This document shows, piece after piece, positions 10,971 to 22,802 of a stretch of 64,000 nucleotides of DNA (positions are counted from its first letter, which is position 1; the number at the start of each line of letters is the position of its first letter). Position numbers and translations under genes: made by a program. This DNA is from Melitaea cinxia (Eukaryota > Arthropoda > Insecta > Lepidoptera > Nymphalidae): NCBI RefSeq assembly GCF_905220565.1, contig NC_059409.1, positions 3,293,501 to 3,357,500 of the forward strand. The letters are read 5' to 3'. The notes under the pieces were generated by a model. That model was not told where the DNA came from and made no database searches. It saw nothing but the letters and a program-made list of their open reading frames with translations.

Positions 10971-12289
10971 GATCTATCAATATTGAGTCTATACTACGTA
11001 AACAAACTTAATCAAAAAAGTCCCTTTTCAAATTAAAATACGTTCAACAATCAATTGCAATATTTTAAATATTATATATTTAATATTCACTATCGAAATT
11101 ATCTTCACTCGAAGTCGCTTTTACAAGTACTTTTAAATCATCGTTTCCACAGCTTCACGTAAAATTACCGATTCGTTTTAATTACCTTTTTTTTAATAAT
11201 ATTCATTTGCTCAAAGCGGTGATTCAGAGTTATTGATTGAAATTTTATTAACTTTATAGACTATATATGTTATCTGTTTCTGCGGAATTCAACAAATATT
11301 TTAATTTCAAACTACGTGTATATTAATGGTTATATTGGAGGAAGTCTAATCACTCTTCGGTAGTTGATTTAAATTTGATATTTCGAATGAAAAATATTAA
11401 AATTGTATTTGTAATTTACTGTATATTGTTAATATTAGCTGTTCACGAAATAATTCCTAATACACCATTTTATCATTATCTTAGGCGTAATTGCTTACTC
11501 TGACTGAGGTATGGCACAGACGGAAATATCTTTCTTAAAATCTGAAGCTACCCGACTGCGAGAATAGTTCAGTCATAAATAACAAAATATTATCACTTAC
11601 TTACTATTTACTACTTTTTAGCAATTTCCTAAAATAAATTTACACACAAGACTTACAAACAGTGCTATTTAGCTGTGATCTTCTTTAGTGAGTTTAAGGT
11701 ACTTAACCAATCAAAATATTTCCTACTTTGCCGTACTTCAAATATCAAATAATAAAAAATAAATTAAATACCAATAGGCTCTTATAGCGATCGAATATAA
11801 ATATTTCCAATTTCCATATGAATAAAATCATAAACGAAATCAACTTGTAAATATTCATTTAATAATATGGTTGGAAGGTTTTCTGGACAGTTTGCTAAAT
11901 TGGATGCCCGAACACATCGAAAACCAAGGTTTGCTTTTGAAAACGGAATATTATTATTGTAAAAAATACGTGTTGTATTAACTTGTACAATCAACGTTAA
12001 TGCATTGTTATATTTAATATAAGTATAAAAATTTAACACGAGGTATCATCTGATAAGTCAATTTTTAATTGTTTATAATACTTTTACAATATACTTAATA
12101 AAAAAATAATTATAGGATAAGTTAATGGTTTTAAAAAGTTTAAAAATAATTAATATATAACAGTTTTTTTTTCAACTTTTTTTATAAGAATCGTATGAAA
12201 TAGACTTAAAACTCTTTTAAATTTATAGACAGTAATTATATTTTAGCCACAAAATATTACATTGAGTATTATCAAAAATATTCATCATT
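10971..12289. other. intergenic, one family A fragment
   Basis: A short family A piece ('tttagctgtgatcttct' and following) lies at about 11665-11745. No gene is recognised in the rest. Confidence 0.4.
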
Positions 12290-12620
12290 ATCATCATTAC
12301 AGCCTATACAGTCCACTGCTGGACACAGGCCTCCACAAGTTCACGCCAAAAATAACGTGAACTCATGTGTTTTGCCCATAGTCACCACGCTGGGCAGGCG
12401 GGTTGGTGACCGCAGTACTGGCTTTGTCGCACCGAAGACGCTGCTGCCCGTCTTCGGCCTTTGTATTTCAAAGCCAGCAGTTGGATGGTTATCCCGCCAT
12501 CGGTCGGCTTCTTAAGTTCCAAGGTGGTTGTGGAACCTTGTTATCCCTTAGTCGCCTCTTACGACACCCACGGGAAGAGAGGGGGTGGCTAAATTCTTTA
12601 GTGCCGTAGCCACACAGCAC
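12290..12620 (-). repeat. RTE-like LINE 3' end (family C)
   Basis: Closely matches 8366-8687 and the reverse complement of 52675-53003, from 'cattacagcctatacagtcc' to 'ttctttagtgccgtagcc'. Minus orientation by the ATG-repeat tail, which reads 'catcattatcatcat' upstream at about 12283-12297. Confidence 0.65.
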
Positions 12621-13194
12621 AAAAATATTAATAAACATTTACTGTTACTCATTTTGTATATATAAAAATATTTGTGATCTACAACAAATATAAAATGTAC
12701 GAGTATATTCCTTTTTAAGAAAAAACTTTAATACCTCTTTAGTATGCTTAGCTATTGTGATAGAATTTCTTCTCTTTTAACTTGTCACAATGCTTCTGGC
12801 TACGAATATTCATAAGTTGCCATTTCAGACTTAAATAAACTTACCACGCTAATAGGCACTGTTTATTCTTTTATCCTTAACAGTAATTATGACAATAATG
12901 AATACAATCAATGAAATATCTTTTCGTTATTTTTAAAATTATGCAATGAACAAAGTCCTAGTTATTAAAATAGTGCAATTTTTTTTTCGGTAATTACTAT
13001 ATTTCCTTGGCAACTTTTGTTCAGACAACCACGTGTCTTTAATGATAGGCTTTGAATCAATATTCGTCTTCAATGTTTTTTTAATTTCCTAAAATTTTAA
13101 AAATAATTTTAACATATTTTAAGATAGTGAAACATGTTTACGATAAAAAATTTATAACTCTTTAATACACGCTAAATAATATTGCTCTCAACTA
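12621..13194. other. no recognised feature
   Basis: AT-rich sequence; nothing recognisable. Confidence 0.35.
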
Positions 13195-13530
13195 GTGCTG
13201 TAGTCAAAGCCTCTGAGCAGACTTCGGAGGTAGGGTCGACAACGTGATTGTGATGCTCATGGTGTTTCAAGCGTTCAGAGGCAACGGTAGCCGCTAACCA
13301 TCAGGCGAATAATAAGAATTAAGAATAAATAAACGCTTTACACTCAACGGATCCCCCAGTAGGATTTTCTCCTGTATTGGGGTCCGGAAACACATACAAT
13401 ACACAAATACAACGCCCAGACCACGACTGACATCTATATGGTCGATACACATGTCTGTCGTGAGCGGGAATCGAACCCGCGACCGCCAGCGCAACAGCCA
13501 GTGCTATTACCGCTGCGCTAAGACGTCGTC
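13195..13530 (-). repeat. family A fragment plus tRNA-derived SINE
   Basis: About 13195-13310 is a minus-strand piece of family A ('gtagccgctaaccatcaggc'). From about 13320 to 13530 lies a minus-strand SINE whose tRNA-like head, at the right end, has an A-box-like 'tagcgcagcggtaatagc' and a B-box-like 'gcgggttcgattcccgc' (reverse strand). The two are joined in one block. Confidence 0.65.
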
Positions 13531-13904
13531 AAAATACTGCTAATAAATAATAAGTTTGTTTTACACCTTAGAGTTATATAAAAAAGATAATCTGAAATCC
13601 GACCAAATGTGACGACACTAAATGTTTGCGTGGGTGTATTCATATTTATTTACGGAAATAGAAAACAGTTTGATAGTCATGAGTATTTTAATACTTTGCA
13701 CGCAATCCTATTCCCTCGTTTTTCTTTCCTTTTATATTTCCTTCGAAGATCACTGAAGTCTGAAGAAGAGATGATATCGATAAATACATTTTATATAATT
13801 TTGTTCGCTAAAGATAGTATTCTGACATCCTAACTACAATACCCCATCTCAGCTAAATAAGAGACCTATTAATTTTTGTTAGCTAATATGTAGAAAAAAA
13901 CACC

Positions 13905-14225
13905 TCTGGTATAGTGGTTCGAGTAGTCACCTAAAACACCGACGGTTTGCAGGTTTGATTCCCGCTCGGGATGGATATTTTTATTTGTATAAATATTCCT
14001 TTCCAATTTGGATGTTTGTCTTTTTGGGTCTTCCCACCGTGTCTTGGAGAGCACGTTAAGCCGTCGGTCCCGGTTTTTATCATAATTACCTGATAGCGAT
14101 CATTACTCATAGTAGAGAACATGTCCGACAACCGGCAGTGTAGCAGCGTAGTGGATTAAGCAATCATACTCCTACAAGGACAAAACGGCCTACGACCAAC
14201 AGTGGAATATTACATACTGAACGCA
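13905..14225 (+). repeat. full-length tRNA-derived SINE
   Basis: tRNA-like head with A-box-like 'tggtatagtggttcgagtag' and B-box-like 'gcaggtttgattcccgc', then the family body 'gagcacgttaagccgtcggt', 'cctgatagcgatca' and the end 'cagtggaatattac'. It matches 36035-36350 and 41121-41450 along its length. Confidence 0.75.
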
Positions 14226-15754
14226 AATTGCAGAATTATAATTAAAAACTTTTAATCTATATACATATATCAACAACTTTTTTAGACGTTTGCACTGTCC
14301 TGGATGCACATTTTCAGATTGTTTTATAAAGAATAATGTTTATCGAATTAGTTACAAATAAAATCTTATTGTAAGCATTTTTTTTTATTTCATAACATTC
14401 AGACGTATAAGCTCCATATCTGAAACAGTTTTACCTCTACAAATCTTTCTGATGAACTAAACTTAAAAGTTAAGTTCTCTATACAATATTAAAAATATAT
14501 CGATTAGAAGTTATGTGTAGGGGTAGTAAATATTAATAAATACATAAATACTTAGGTGGAATTTAAGAGCTACGAACGTTTCTAAACCTGAATTCATCGT
14601 ATACGCCACGGTAACCGCTATAACTCACCGAAACAGACATTCATACAATTTCAAGCGTTCAGGGCACTAACAATTCACTGCAAAGTCTTAAGGTAGATCG
14701 TTCACTGCGTACTGTATTACTAAAAAACTGTATGATTTTGTTGAACAAGAGTTTAATGGTTGTTTATGATGTAGATATTTACAAGTTTTGTCAAATAAAA
14801 AAGTAAATAAACAAATACGTAGCGACCTTCCGCGTGCGTGAAAAAACTTCTAATTTTAAAATAGTATTAATTATGTTAAAAAATGCCTATTTAAAAAAAA
14901 TACGAAAAAAAAGGAATGTAACAAATAGTCCATGGTACCTCCTTTTAAGCAACAATAAAAACAGTATACTAATATTGAAAAATTGCATAAGTACTCTATA
15001 AAAAATATAATATTCGTCATCTCTCTATGTATTCTGAACGCTCAGTCTTAAAATTCTGCATTTAATGACCATCGTACTTAGACCTCTATTCCTCGAACTG
15101 GTTCCTCTAAAATATAACTATTTCAAAAAAAATAGGATTTCAATTTAATATGACTTATTAATTAATGGCGAATTGCGTTCTGTATGAAAGCTTTATTTGT
15201 TTATAGTTTTTGAGGTTAATTTTTATGTTTTCACGCAATAATATTTATACCACAATGAATGTATTTTACCTTTGACCTTAGTAGTAGTTTCATTTAGTTA
15301 ACACTTATGGCTACTTTTTCTCTATTATTAATAGAATTTAATTTTAGTAGATATCAAATAGATATAAGCTATATAGGTTAAATATTTTAAGTTTCACATC
15401 AGATCTGTTTTTTATTTATATTTTTATGTATTCTAAATAAAGTTTACCTGATATAAAAATAATATTTATAATTAATTTTTAATTTTTTGTTTATTAAAAC
15501 TTTATTGCAAACGATAAAAGATACAATTTATATTCAATAGATATAAAACAAATATGTATCCAAAGGCTACTTTATCGCTTATACCGATCTCTTCCAGGCA
15601 ACCTTCATGCTAGTAATTTAGGAAAAAGTGCCGGTAATAGTGCGCAAACAACAATGTAAGTTTATTACAGATACAGAAATTCACTTAAAATACTAAACAT
15701 ATTTATATAATATAATATTCATACATCAGATTATACATACAAACATACATACAA
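14226..15754. other. no recognised feature
   Basis: AT-rich intergenic sequence; no exon, RNA gene or clear repeat seen. Confidence 0.35.
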
Positions 15755-16000
15755 TCAAGGGGAAACTCTCGAAAATCCGCATAACTTTTTACTGGGTGTA
15801 CCGATTTTGATGATTTTTAACTTAATCGAAAGTCGATGTTAAATCATGTGGTCACATTTTATCGAGATCTGATTACAACTTTTGGATTAATCTTTGATAA
15901 TGCGTATTTCTTGACTATTTTTTCGTCTACCTACGTTGTATTACTTGTCGATATAATTGAAGTCGTTTTTTTTTTCGTTTGCCTCAAACAAATCGTGTTT
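15755..16000 (+). repeat. family B repeat, 3' part only
   Basis: Contains the final third of the body ('ctgggtgtaccgattttgat', 'ttgactattttttcgtc') and the tail 'gaagtcg' plus T run plus 'cgtttgcc'. The head and T tract are absent. Confidence 0.7.
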
Positions 16001-16369
16001 TTTTTTGAAAATCATATTTAAATATGAACTACATATTTATAAAATATGAATAATATGTTTACCGACAGTAATAAAAAATATAAATAAATAGAAAAAATCG
16101 AAATTAAAAAATAATTTAAAAAAATAATGACAAAATATGAATAATATTTTGCGATTTTACCGACATAATAATAAATAATAAGAACTGCCTATTTAACTAA
16201 AAAATAACGAGTGCAATTAGAAAAAAAAAGAAAAAATAATTGATCCCGACCGGCCGGATTTCCCACCGAGCTATTACAACTTAATTGAAAAATGCGAAAT
16301 TTACCTTCGTATTTTAACGATATTTTTTCACTCCCTAAAAACAGGGATAAAACGACATTTTCTAAAAAT

Positions 16370-16456
16370 AAATCTTGGCTATATGGATTTATCTCCCCCG
16401 AAACCTCCTATATGCTGAATTTTATGAAAATCGTTGGAGCCGTTTCCGAAATTCAT

Positions 16457-16500
<44 letters not shown>
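16370..16500 (+). repeat. repeat fragment ending in (TA)n
   Basis: A segment with 'aaaatcgttggagccgtttc', a pattern shared by lepidopteran repeats of family E type, runs into a (TA)n microsatellite at about 16462-16494. The open frame through it is not a gene. Confidence 0.4.
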
Positions 16501-16502
<2 letters not shown>

Positions 16503-16674
16503 CTTGTTTGGTCAGCCTTCCAAATAAGCTAAATTCTGAAAGGTTTTGTTACTACAAGCCACATCGAAACACTACGACCGAACCATCCTTGGAGCCCTGA
16601 ATTTATTTAACACCGAGCCGTGTCGATTTTATTTATAGAGATGCAAATCAGAACTATTGTCAATGAATTTTATT

Positions 16675-16790
16675 TTTAACCGACTTCAAAAAAGGAGGAG
16701 GTTTTTCAATTCAGCCGTATATATTCATAACTTCAGCCTATCGCAGTCCACTGCTGGACATAGGCCTCCACAAGTTCTCAGTCATTGCAT
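16675..16790. repeat. family B head and RTE tail fragment
   Basis: A single family B head ('aaccgacttcaaaaaaggag') at about 16679-16720 is followed at about 16738-16790 by the minus-strand RTE tail motif ('cagcctatcgcagtccactg'). Confidence 0.55.
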
Positions 16791-17394
16791 TCGAATACTG
16801 AAACATAAAAAATAAAAATAAACATATCAATTCTTCAAAATATCGAAACAAAAAAAAAAACAATTACAGCAACAAAACGAAACAAACAAAGATAAAACAC
16901 TGTTTCACAAAATTTCATATTTCTATTCATGAAATAATAAAAAATAAATAATCACAAGCGAAACAGCGCTTTATCCGTTTTTGACTAATAACAACGCTAA
17001 TAATAAAACTCTTTGATAACCGCGCGGTTTTATTACCTCGTCGAGAGCGTTTTATGTTATTCATATGGAAATAATTTGATCTACGTAAAAATATAACTTT
17101 GAATGCCAGACTTGATATATGGAAAGTACTACCGACAAAAAACCTGTAAAGAAGGTCTTGTCTATATATGGAAAAGGTATTATGAAATGAACTGTAAGAA
17201 ATCCGCGGGTAAAATATAAATAGTTCAAGGTTTTTAACAAAAGACAACAAGTCTTTCAAATGAGGTCTGGTTAAGTACTTAAAAAATAAGATACTTCACG
17301 ATATTGCATCAACAAAAGGTTTCCTGACTTTTATATCCAATTAAATTAGGAAACTATTGAACGATCATGACCTGTAACAACCTGTAACATTCTA
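16791..17394. other. no recognised feature
   Basis: AT-rich. A 110-codon open frame on the minus strand (16927-17259) has no recognisable domain, and I do not call it a gene. Confidence 0.35.
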
Positions 17395-17466
17395 CTGCTA
17401 AGTATAGGCCTCTTTCCCCATGTAGGAGAAAGATCAGAGCTTAATCCGCCACGCTGCTGCACAGCA
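17395..17466 (-). repeat. SINE fragment
   Basis: Reverse complement of the SINE 3' region (motifs 'gtgg.ggattaagctctgatc' and 'ctcctacatggggaaagagg' in diverged form). Confidence 0.5.
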
Positions 17467-18041
17467 GGTTCTTTTTTTATCTATAAAGTTATGTTCATAG
17501 GCTTATAATGCCCATGCTTTTGTTATTCCGATATATTTTTTTGTCAGTGATCGTTTACCTTGGTACACTACTGCAGCTTACATTAAGAAAACTAATTATG
17601 CTATCTTAGTATCCCTAATGCAGACGTGAGTCCACCGACCAAAATTATGCTAACTTAATTGATATTTTAGCACAGCAGGTTCGTGATTATATTCCCTACT
17701 CTGAGTAACGATAGCCATCAGCTATATAACAACCGGAACCGACAGCTTAACTTGCTCTCCGAGGCATGAGTAACACGAGGAAACGATTGAAATGTTGTCG
17801 GTAATTGGTAAATAAAGCGATAAAAATATAATATCACTAACTAACATGCTTAAAATTTCTATTTCTTATAAGAATAACACGATCAAACTTTTACATATGA
17901 AACTATTTAACATACAAACTATAAACTTAAAAATTATATAAAAGATAGTTACGTACAATTTACAAAATATGTTAGAATATTGGGGGTAGTTTTATAAAGT
18001 ACTAAAAATTGTATCAAAAAAAAATCATCTAGACACCTTTA

Positions 18042-18071
18042 GGGTCCGTTCACACAGACCGGCTCGGAGAG
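18042..18071 (+). repeat. Harbinger left terminal inverted repeat
   Basis: Begins GGGTCCGTTCACACAGACCG. The preceding TTA (18039-18041) is the target duplication. Confidence 0.9.
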
Positions 18072-18196
18072 GAGAGCAGATTTTTATCACGTTGGAAACA
18101 GTGTTTTGAGTGATTGTAGTAAAGTTTATTTTTGCATTTGCACCTTTTTTGTCATTAAAAATGCCTGAACGCGCTTCGTGTGAAGTAATAAAAGGA

Positions 18197-18384
18197 GCCG
18201 ACCGGCTCCGCTTGCGTGCTCTTTCTCGCTCGCGCAGCCGATCGGCTCTGATTGCGTGCTCTTTCTCGCTTGCGCAGCCTGTCGGCTCCGATTGCGTGCT
18301 CTTTCTCGCTCGCGTAGCCGATGGGCTCCGATTGCGTGCTCTTTCTCTATCGCGTAGCCGATCGGCTCCGATTGCGTGCCCGCT
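18197..18384 (+). repeat. 40-bp subterminal tandem array in Harbinger
   Basis: Five copies, the last partial, with an exact 40-bp period start at 18197, 18237, 18277, 18317 and 18357. The core is 'gccgatcggctccgattgcg' followed by 'tgctctttctcgctcgcgta'. The 'cggctccg' part resembles the TIR core, and similar motifs recur near the right end (21110-21240), so the array may hold transposase or MADF-protein binding sites. This function is inferred. Confidence 0.85.
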
Positions 18385-18453
18385 GCGGCCGCGCCGACCG
18401 CCATTTTGATAGCAACATTTGAACGTAATAGTTGTGCGTACTTGTACGAAAAG

Positions 18454-20531
18454 ATGAATGATGAAAAATTAATAATACTCGTGTCAAAATATGAGTGTTT
18501 ATTTGACATAACCAAGCCATCATATAGCGATCGGATAATGAAAGACAATGCATGGGAGGAAATTAGCAAATGTCTCGGAATAAGTGGTAAGTAAGGTTTT
18601 CATTGTTTTACACCTACCCCCAGATACTCAAACGAATTTTAAAGCAAGGGCTTCTTAAACTCGTGCTGCGACGTGTTAGATTCAAAGTCAAAATAGGAAT
18701 AACATGAGTTTAAATGCGCCCTTACTTTAAAAACTCGTTTGAGTATCTGATCGTTAGAATATACTTATGTAGTAGACAATTTTTATTAAATATAACTTAA
18801 GAAACTCGCGTAGCCACTTGATCTTGCCAATCTAAAGCACCACTTGATGAAAAATAATCCTTAAATTTATTCCTTGTGGTTAGAACTGCGTCGCTATTAG
18901 AACTGTTTTCATTATTATTGTCTGTTATTGCTGTTAATAAATTTATATTGCTGTGAAATTCATTCTCTTGTCCTGGCGTCCGATTTTCTATTAAAAAATT
19001 ATGTAAACATGTAGTTGCTAATATAATTAAATCACAGTACTTCGGCTGAATTTTCATTCGTTTTTGATAAATTTCAAATCTTTGAGTTAGCATTCCAAAT
19101 GCACATTCTACGACTTTTCTTGCCCTGCTTAAACGCAGATTAAATACTTTTTTTGATAATTCTGTTCTTGCTTGTTCTCTTGGATACGGCCGCAATATAT
19201 TATTGCTCAAAGGAAATGCCTCGTCTCCTATAAAAACGTGGTAAGCTTTCAGTGGTACTAGGTAGAGGTTTATTTGGGGGCAGCTTTAACTTATTGGTGT
19301 TGAGTTTTTTCCAAAATTTTGAATTCTGTAAAATTCCGCCGTCGCTATTTTTACCATATGATCCGACATCAACAATTAAAAAACTGTATTTCGCGTCGAC
19401 CACAGCTAGTAACACTGTACTGAAAAAGTTTTTATAATTATAGTATAAGCTTCCACTATTATCTGGTGCCTGTATATTGACATGCTTTCCGTCTATAGCG
19501 CCCAAACAGTTAGGAAAATTCCAAATATTAAAGAAATCACGTGAAACCTTTTCCCACATTTCTTCATCTGGCATCTGCATAACTATGGGCATCAAAACAT
19601 CACAAATTACTCTGATTGTCTCATGAATAATTGAATGAACTGTAGAAATTCCCATTCGAAAATTAAATGACAAGTTTTTGAAACTGCAACCAGTGATGAG
19701 GAATCTGTAAAAATAAAACAAACACACAAAATAGAAATATAAGACTGCCGTACCAAAACGAACTATAAAATAAAAAAGAGTTATGTTATTAATTTTTCAT
19801 TTCTGTTCTTTCCAGTGACGCAGTGCCAGGATCGTTGGAAGAAACTGCGAGATAACTTCAGAAAAGCCTATTATAACCGAAAAGGCAAGAGTGGCGATGG
19901 TGCAACTACGTCCAAATTGATAAAATTTGAAAAAGAACTTTCTTTTATAATACCATTTTTTCGCAATCGAAACCAAATATCTAATGTAACATTATCATCG
20001 GATGATTCAGAGCCTGGCACACCAATACCACCACCATCGACATCATCTAAACGTTCTGACCATTCTGAAGTTGAATCGCTTGCAAGTACTTCTGGCTCGA
20101 AAAAGAGACCACGCTTAAGCAAAGATGTTGCTACGGTTTTCGAAGAGTATCTTGAAGAAAAAAGAAATACTACACCCCGTGACAAGGCATTACGTAATTT
20201 TTTTTTGTCTATGTCAGATACAGTGGAAACATTCCCAAAAGAAGTCCAAGCACGAATTAAAAGGCGCGTGTTTAACATTGTTAATGAAGCTGAATTAAGT
20301 CTGTATGAAAATAGTACAGATTTGAATTATTCTTTGTCTATAAATTCACCGCCATCGACTAATCAATCTACTTACCTAGTGTCAAATGAAACCTATATTC
20401 CTCAAAACCAGATCCAGACCAGACTACTTACGGGTACAATACCAGCACACAAAATACAAAATAATAAACAATCAAAAACAATAATAATTATAATAATAAT
20501 AATTAAACACACACAAATCTGTACTATTTAA
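18454..20531 (+). CDS. Harbinger accessory MADF/BESS-like DNA-binding protein
   Basis: Two exons, 18454-18586 and 19816-20531 (GT-AG, split GTG codon), encode 282 residues. Residues about 5-90 form a MADF (Myb/SANT-like) domain: an N-terminal helix with LVSKYECLFD, 'AWEEISKCLGISG' and, straddling the splice, 'CQDRWKKLRDNFRKAYYN'. A Ser/Pro-rich linker follows. The stretch around residues 177-205, with 'FFLSMSDTV' and 'KEVQARIKRRVFNIVNE', fits a BESS motif. In Harbinger elements this second protein binds the transposon ends and helps the transposase reach the nucleus (family knowledge). The intron (18587-19815) contains transposase exon 2 on the opposite strand. The start is the first ATG keeping the MADF frame. 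The frame is intact. Confidence 0.85.
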
Positions 20532-21040
20532 TTACATTTCATTAACGTAAATAATGCTTAATAAATGGAGGGCTGTGATTTTGTGATCTATTTAGATGTT
20601 TGTGTTATTTAACATGATTAGTATAAGTAATTTACATTTCATTAACGTAAACAATGCTTAATAAATGGAGGGCTGTGATTTTGTGATCTAAATAACATGA
20701 TTAGTATAAATAATTGTTTTTTATTTACCTTAAAGTTACCGTTAACCTTTCTTCGACTGTTATCGGTGCAACGATAATTTGTAGTCTTTTTTGTTATATG
20801 TACTCTTAACAAATCTGTCAATTTCAAAAATTGCCAATATTCCATACGATAATACTCATAAAATTTTAGGCTATCTCTCTTCAATTCCTCGAAAATGGTG
20901 TGAAACTCCCCATGGATTAGTCTGTTTTTCCAAATATGTTTTACCCATATTTGTTTCCGCTTGCGCTTACGTTTCCTATGTTCTATTTCAAGTAATCTTG
21001 CTAACAAATATATTTCTTCGTCGGAGCTATCTAAATCCAT
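18797..21040 (-). pseudogene. Harbinger transposase (DDE_Tnp_4 / HARBI1-like), two frameshifts
   Basis: Exon 1 runs 21040-20729 (start MDLDSSDEE, then a Lys/Arg-rich part) and exon 2 runs 19703-18797, joined by GT-AG sites in an AG-A codon. Catalytic DDE landmarks are visible: 'GAIDGKHVNI' (first D), 'VDVGSYGKNSDGGI' (second D) and 'ARKVVECAFGMLTQRF' (E), plus the 'LRPYPRE' block. Two single-base-type frame breaks occur: near 20745-20760, where the expected 'VEERLTVTLR' is in another frame from the upstream part, and near 19230-19250, where 'YHVFIGDEAFPLSNN' is shifted from the upstream 'LPPNKPLPSTTE'. The protein would cleave the TIRs and insert at TWA sites. Its intron (20728-19704) contains MADF exon 2 in antisense. 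Sequencing error could explain one or both breaks. Confidence 0.88.
20533..20720. repeat. 100-bp tandem duplication inside Harbinger
   Basis: The block starting 'tacatttcattaacgtaa' and containing 'ggagggctgtgattttgtga' occurs at 20533 and again at 20633. It lies in the transposase intron just after the MADF stop codon, so it would fall in the MADF 3' UTR. Confidence 0.8.
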
Positions 21041-21281
21041 GTTTCGAAAAGCACACGTTAACACACCGAAAACAAAACTTAGACTGCGCGGAATACTGGC
21101 ACTGCCTTTGTAGTGTATCCACCCGACTCCGAGCGCATCCGACCGGCTCCGAGCACATCCAACCGCACCCGCTTTCAGATCTCTTCCCAGCCGGTCGATG
21201 TGAAATAGTTGGCGGCTCCGCTCCGGCCAATTCCAAGCGTATACGACCCGGTCTGTGTGAAAAGAAAAAAGCAGGCCGATG

Positions 21282-21311
21282 CTCTCCGAGCCGGTCTGTG
21301 TGAACGGGGCC
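21282..21311 (-). repeat. Harbinger right terminal inverted repeat
   Basis: Read on the minus strand it begins GGCCCCGTTCACACAGACCG, matching the left TIR except at bases 3 and 4. The following TTA (21312-21314) is the target duplication. Confidence 0.9.
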
Positions 21312-21569
21312 TTACGCTTTGCTGGAAGAAGGAAATCCCTTAATGCAGGAGAAAGGTTAGAGAGTAATCCACTATGTTACTTTACTACCACTATATTGCT
21401 TTGATGGTATTTATCTACCGATTTATTTACATATTTATTGAAAACGCCTTTCATTACGAGTATACGTTTGATTTCCCATTTAATACGTAAATATAAAGTC
21501 TCAAAATTTAACAAAAACTTATATGAGTGTATACGTTATAAAAATAATATTTTAATAATAGCTTGATAA

Positions 21570-22180
21570 TTCTGTTTGCTAGCAAACGAAAAAAATCAAC
21601 TTCAATTACATCGACAAGTAATTCAACGTAGGTAGACGAAAAAAATAGTCAAGTAAATACGCATTATCAAAGATTACTCCAAAAGGTGTTATCAGATCTC
21701 GATGAAATTTAAATGTGACTACATGACAAACATCAGCTTTCGATTAAATTAAAATTTATCAAAATCGGTAAACCCAGTAAAAAGTTATGCAGATTTTCGA
21801 GAGTTTCCCTCGATTTCTCTGGATTCCCATCATCAAGTCCTAGTTTCCTTATCATGGTACCAAACTAGGGATATCTCCTTTCCAACAAAAAAAGAATTAC
21901 CAAATTCAGTACATCCAGTAAAAAGTTATGTGGTATAATACAACGGAGGGCGACGAAAAAAGCGTCAAGTAAAAACGCATTATAAGATATAACTCGAAAA
22001 GTAGTTCTTAGATCTCAAATAAATTTAAATGGGACCAAATCACACACCACCTTTCTATTAATTTTTTTTTGTCGAAATCGGTCCACCCAGTCTAAACTTC
22101 TGATGTTACATAAAAAAAAAATACAGTCGAATTGAGAACCTCCTCCTTTTTTGGAAGTCGGTTAAAAATTAACAAACGTA
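21570..22180 (-). repeat. family B repeat, near full length
   Basis: Reverse copy, tail 'gctagcaaacg' at about 21578 and head 'ttggaagtcggttaaaaatt' ending near 22171. The T tract is short. A further head fragment lies at about 22335-22365. Confidence 0.75.
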
Positions 22181-22802
22181 CTAGTCGCCACTACTATTTT
22201 CAAAGGTTCCCCTTGATTTCTCTGGGATCCAGGTATCTCTGGATCCAGGTTACTTTATCACGGTACCACCAAAATCAGCAAAATTGATTCATAAATGACA
22301 AAGTTATTCGCGAACACATATTAAAAATATAAAGTCGAATTGAGAAACCTCCTCCTTCTTTGAAGTCACAGCTTACGGTAAATCACCCACTCGACGTAAA
22401 GAAACCTTTATAGCCATTTAATAAAAAGTTAGCGCATTTTAACTATTAGAGTCAGAATAATCATAAAAACTTTAAGAACTCGCTGATAGAGTTTAAATGA
22501 AAAAGAACTTAGTTCAGGTACCTGTTAAATTAACTATCCTTAGTAATGGAACTTTGATTACTTTTTGTTTAAGAATCCCTACTTACAGTTCGCTACAAGA
22601 AGTAACTAAATGAAGTTAAGTGCTTGTAAATCATGAATTTGAGAAGATGAAGTTTAATTTCTAAACGACTGTAGCTGAAGTAGACTTACACGATATTTTC
22701 TTTTATAATGAAATAAAGTCACTAAGGCTGACATCAACGTGACCATAAATATGTTCATCATTCATCTACTTATTAAACAAATAACAACATAACAATTTTT
22801 AA

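Larger units (their letters stand above)
18042..21311. mobile_element. PIF/Harbinger DNA transposon with two antisense genes
   Basis: The 3270-bp element is bounded by 30-bp terminal inverted repeats (18042-18071 and 21282-21311; two mismatches, at positions 3 and 4) and a TTA target-site duplication (18039-18041 and 21312-21314), as expected for PIF/Harbinger. Inside are a MADF/BESS DNA-binding protein gene on the plus strand and a Harbinger-type transposase on the minus strand, the two-protein layout of the superfamily. The subterminal regions are GC-rich and carry repeats related to the TIR core 'gaccggctcggag'. Intact ends and an open MADF frame suggest fairly recent insertion, but the transposase has two frameshifts, so this copy is probably non-autonomous unless they are sequence errors. 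Confidence 0.92.

Noticed and set aside
16292..16600. 102-codon frame
   Set aside because: Includes a poly-(Ile-Tyr) stretch from the (TA)n microsatellite and repeat sequence.
16927..17259. 110-codon minus-strand frame
   Set aside because: No domain, no convincing codon pattern or splice context.
18110..18594. Open frames of 60-147 codons on both strands at the Harbinger left end
   Set aside because: They read through the 40-bp tandem array, giving periodic Arg/Ser-rich products; only 18454-18586 belongs to a supported exon.
20791..21303. 170-codon plus-strand frame
   Set aside because: Antisense of transposase exon 1 and the right TIR region of the Harbinger element.
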